DNA of 23,374 nt from Ichthyophonus hoferi (Eukaryota; Opisthokonta; Ichthyosporea; Ichthyophonida; Ichthyophonidae): contig NAOQ01000033.1 in NCBI GenBank assembly GCA_002751075.1, positions 1 to 23,374 of the forward strand, read 5' to 3'. Below are positions 19,516 to 23,374 of the stretch, piece after piece. The first letter of the stretch is position 1, and each line of letters opens with the position of its first letter. The position numbers and the translations under genes were made by a program. Below the pieces are notes generated by a model. It was not told the DNA's origin and searched no databases. It worked only from the letters and a program-made list of their open reading frames with translations.

Positions 19516-21939
19516 CTAGATCAAAATGAAATAAAAAATTAAGATGAGGCCAAGTAAAGCGTATGATTACTGGTGTTTCTGTAGGCAACGTGTAAAAAAA
19601 TATAACCTAAAAATTGTATTGAGCCCTATATACTCATGTTTATTTTTTTCCTGCTTATTCTAAAAATGGCGTCTGTGTGTGTGAAGCGCAAAACAAGAAT
19701 TATTATTGACTTATCAAAATAAATGTATGCAAAAAAAATGGATTATATAATAATATCTCTACAAATATCAATTTTGATGTTGATAGATCGCTTCCGTACG
19801 CGAACTGAGTTGTTCCTTTTTCATCCTCTTGTTGTCTACTCGCAACGAATCTTTTTCACTGCATTTTACAACGTCTGAATATTTCTGGCCATTCACAACT
19901 TGGTTGTCTATCTATTTATTGGATACCTTGGGATTTTATTTTACAATTGGATCCCGTTACATATTGGAAGACTCGTTGAATACAAGCGGGTCAATATGTC
20001 GCCAATCAGATTGTTTTTAGGCGTTTATTATATCTGTCCAATCCTGTGCTTTGTTATTTTTATTTTTATTTCTGGCTCTCGCATACCTTACTAAACCAAT
20101 CCTAGTCCCTGTCAACCTTGCCCGTCGTCGTTTAAACTCATTTGATAATGGATAAGATCTTTAAAAACCAATCAGTCAACTAGAATCTACATTGCAAGAT
20201 CTATTGGGATTCCAATTCAAACAATCATTTCTAGCCAATCATATCCTTTACCCAATCAGCATCCAACACTGCCATGCTTGTAGTGGACTATTTGTCATGC
20301 ACTCACTCATTTCTATATCGTTCCAATTGCATATTGCGATTCCCGCAAGAATGGAGGAGTTTTTTCTCTTTCCAAGTCGTTAGGTTTGTTTAAGGCGTCT
20401 ATTTAAGGACTATCCACTTACAGGCCTAGGTAACATAAGAAAAAAGAAAGCCTTTCCATATTCATAATTAAGAAAAGTTTATTCATCCTGATTTTTAGAT
20501 ATGTCGTTCTAACTACTCTTCTCTACTTCTTCAAAAGGTTCAAATGCTCCGTGGAAGCTTAAGCATTCTATTTTAGCAAGGAGGCTCGCTAGTCTAAAGG
20601 CTAGGCTGCTCTCGGCTTACAAATTTTTGGTAAATATTTATACAGTACAACTAAAAATAACAATAGATCAAAGAGTATCTTTTTGGGGGAAATCCGCCTT
20701 TCTTATTCGGAAACTATCTGATGAGCCCAACAGAATGTGCATTTATTTGCACCTGCAACTTGAACAGACAACAGTTAGATAATAAATAGATAATAAATAT
20801 TGGACTAGAGAAAGCTATGCTAAATAAGTTAAAATTAAAGTTTCTCTTCTTATCCCACTGTGAGTGTTAGTTAAATTGTTGCGTAAAAAAGAATAAAGTT
20901 TGCCTCCACCTCTAGTAGTCCTATAGCAGCAAAGATAAGGATACGGTGAACTAAGCGTCACTATTAGTAGATCATTACAAAATTTCTATATAAAAAATCA
21001 AACAATGGTAATGTTTTAAAAAAGCTGTGATGTTGTTATATGACTTGGTCAACACCAATCATGCTTTTCCTCACTCCAATTTGTTACAAGATCAAATGAA
21101 AGTGATTAAACTAAATATTCAAAATATATATATTACTGGTGTTTTTTTTGTTTTTTTTGTGAAATTTTAACTATATAGATTGTCAAAAAAAATTTCAAAT
21201 TATTCCTTAATAGTCTCTTTATTGACTTTTGATCAACGTTAAAAGTTAACTAAATTCAACTTAATAGTAAACAAAGAAAAACCTGGCTAACATCTCATTT
21301 TCTTCATTTGGTACCTGTAGCCTATGACGAATAGCTTCACCGCGTGCCATGTCGTGATTTGCACAATTTTTAAATCGATCCCATATAAGCATGACATTTA
21401 AAGTTACATGAAATCTCGTGCTGCCTGACCAATTGAGCATGTACTCCATAGGCATAATTTATTTGGTTTGGTATTTGTTTATAATCACCACTGTTCAAAA
21501 AATGAAACAGCACCTCGTGTGTTGCCACATACACCATTATTGGCATATTTTGTGTGTTTTATGTAAGTACTATATTTATGTACAGAATATGAGTAGGCTG
21601 AAAACACTGCACTATCTAAAAGCATGGGTCTAGCTAATTGTTAATAATGACCTTTACGCAAAGTTCATTATTTCAGCAGTGCAACACTTATTGTTAGATA
21701 TTCTTATAGTGGTTAAAACTTTATAATTTATATATCGATACTCAGTGATTTGTCCAAAGTTTATCTGGAATATTTCATTTTAATACATATTGCCAAAATG
21801 TAAGCATTAATTTATTCCTTTTGTCTTTGCCCAATCCATAGGAATTAACAAGAAAGCGAAAGTCTTGCTCCTTTTCAACTCTGAATAATTATTATTTTTA
21901 AACTCAAACTCTTTCCTATCTGACTGCACTCTACTCCTG
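19516..21939. other. Upstream flank without a convincing gene
   Basis: Only short chance-like frames are seen on either strand. A short plus-strand start in good context at about 19666 (MASVCVKRKTRIIIDLSK, then stop) could be a tiny first exon or nothing. The promoter of the RasGEF gene probably lies in or near 19300-19900, but no TATA-type or other element stands out in this AT-rich background. Confidence 0.4.
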
Positions 21940-22980
21940 GTGGATATCGATCTTGACTCAGTCTTGGATGATACAATTGGATTAACAAACTCAAATAATG
22001 TAACCTTTTTTGATCTACTTTATAACAGGGTTAATAAGGCCCAAAATCCTAGCAGCACTTCTATTGCTAATTATTCAACTCGCAAAAACACTGCTCCAGA
22101 GAGACCTACCAGGGAAGAGTCTACTGCTTCTTCAACTGCTTTAATTTATTAACGGGCACTTATATTTCAACAGGTGCCTAACCCTTCAGCCCAGCCAAAT
22201 GCTCTGACAGATTTGACTTTTTTTCATCATTAGTCCAATCCCTCAGTTCCCAGTCAACTGACTCCTACTCCCAGAATATATCACCTAATGCAGGGGTAGG
22301 GATCATTCAATAGCCAAAATGGTACTGGGTTCAATTAACCATATTATGGGGAAATGCAATCAGATTCTCCCATTATCACTAAATCAGATCATGCATTCAA
22401 GGGAGGGTGAGATGGACAGCTGTCCTATGCGGAATGAAAAGATACCTTAATATCCTACATGCAAGTGTCATATTGTTTGTATATATTGAGAGTTACTCTG
22501 ACTTAAGTTCAATTAGCAAATCTGGAGGATATTACTTCAGCAAAGTCTACCTTGAGGTATAACCTAACCTAATTAATTACACGGGAACAGTGATCATGGT
22601 TAGATGAAAATCCCTTCACTTTGCTTTCAAATGTGGTTGTAAATAAAGGGCTAATTTGACAACAAGGAAACTCCAATGTTATCTCAACACTTCATGGATT
22701 GTTACAATGCCAAGCCACAGTCAGGCGCATTTGGCAGTCCATTTTTGACAAGACTGGTAAGAATTACCAAGAGGATCATTAGAACTAAACTAAAACCAAA
22801 TCATACCTACATCCTGGTTAAAGCAGCCCACGCAATAACTAAACATTGCCACTTGACCAAACAGGCGGAGCAATTCATTGTTTCTCCTCAAGGCAAAGGT
22901 AACTTTAAGGGACTCTCGGAGTATTTAATGTACTGTGTGAACCTCCCTACTACTTTCCAGTTCTAGAATTCAAATCTGCA
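21940..22980 (+). pseudogene. Decayed plus-strand coding sequence, unclassified
   Basis: This stretch is less AT-rich than its surroundings and keeps protein-like wording over about 1 kb, largely in a single frame, with several interruptions. The first block (21940-22152) begins VDIDLDSVLDDTIGLTNSNN and ends with a Ser/Thr/Glu-rich segment. Later blocks are Pro/Ser/Gln-rich and then mixed. I recognise no catalytic motif, terminal repeat or target-site duplication, so I cannot say whether it is a decayed host gene or a fossil mobile element. An alternative open frame at 22676-22966 overlaps its end. Confidence 0.4.
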
Positions 22981-23374
22981 ACTTTAAAATTAATGTTCTG
23001 ATCGTGTAAGATACAAAATTATTTTCATCATCACTTGTGAGGTCTGTTCTAAACCATAAAGGTTTTCTAAATATCAAGCAATATTTTTTTTCAGTGAACT
23101 ATTGGTTAGTCAGAACAAGGAGCAATACCAAAAGAACAAACAGCCACAGTGATCTTCTACTGGCAAACCCAAGGAGAAAAAAAGAAAGAAACCTGCAAAT
23201 GGCAACTTAGCAGAGCATTCAAAATGGCTAGCAACTACTTATCTGAACAAGTTCAGTATTTCTTTTTAGGCTAATACAAAGCATTTGTTTGTTAGACAGT
23301 GAAGCTTCAAGAAATTTTCACTATCGTAAGGGGGATTTCATTTTTTACACCTCTGAAATATTCTATGTTAGATG
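22981..23374. other. No feature seen
   Basis: AT-rich sequence without a usable open frame, repeat or RNA gene that I can recognise. A lysine-rich wording near 23160-23200 on the plus strand is too short to support. Confidence 0.4.

Noticed and set aside
20571-20632. GC-richer patch with short inverted similarity, checked as a tRNA
   Set aside because: No acceptor stem, anticodon loop or T-loop motif could be laid out.
1-23374. CRISPR arrays, LTRs or terminal inverted repeats
   Set aside because: No spaced direct repeats, long terminal repeats or paired inverted ends were seen; the only sizeable duplication is the tandem one at 3587-4112.

Overview
This is an AT-rich eukaryotic (animal-like) window. 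Coding sequence lies in many short exons (27 to 315 nt) separated by introns of about 150 to 1,400 nt with ordinary GT-AG ends, and there are no bacterial-style operons. The domain repertoire (RasGEF with REM, calponin-homology and Ras-association-like folds), the standard genetic code and the intron pattern suggest an early-branching metazoan such as a sponge or placozoan. That assignment is a guess from style, not from a marker gene.

The window is dominated by one minus-strand gene, 19281 down to 3426. I rebuilt 26 exons by matching splice signals, reading phase and protein motifs (about 3.2 kb of coding sequence, roughly 1,070 residues). Order of parts: first half of a REM (RasGEF N) domain, a complete single calponin-homology (CH) domain, second half of the REM domain, a CDC25-type RasGEF catalytic domain, a linker, two successive ubiquitin-like/Ras-association-like folds, and a long Ser-rich tail built from small, mostly phase-0 exons that carry repeated RRxS sites. 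The CH domain sits inside the REM domain, at the loop between its two helical halves. I know of no described family with that arrangement, and it is the main discovery candidate here. Near the 3' end a tandem duplication of about 263 bp has doubled an exon-like segment, and the last exon is open in two frames reachable by different splice choices.

Left of this gene (1-3425), three exons on the minus strand (879-932, 456-509, 255-332) form the 3' end of an unrecognised second gene with a poly(A) signal at 36-41. A decayed plus-strand coding remnant lies at about 1603-2080. Right of the RasGEF gene, 19366-19515 may hold an upstream exon. From 19516 to 21939 I see no convincing gene. From 21940 to about 22980 there is a decayed plus-strand coding sequence that I cannot classify. 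Simple repeats are scattered through the introns.
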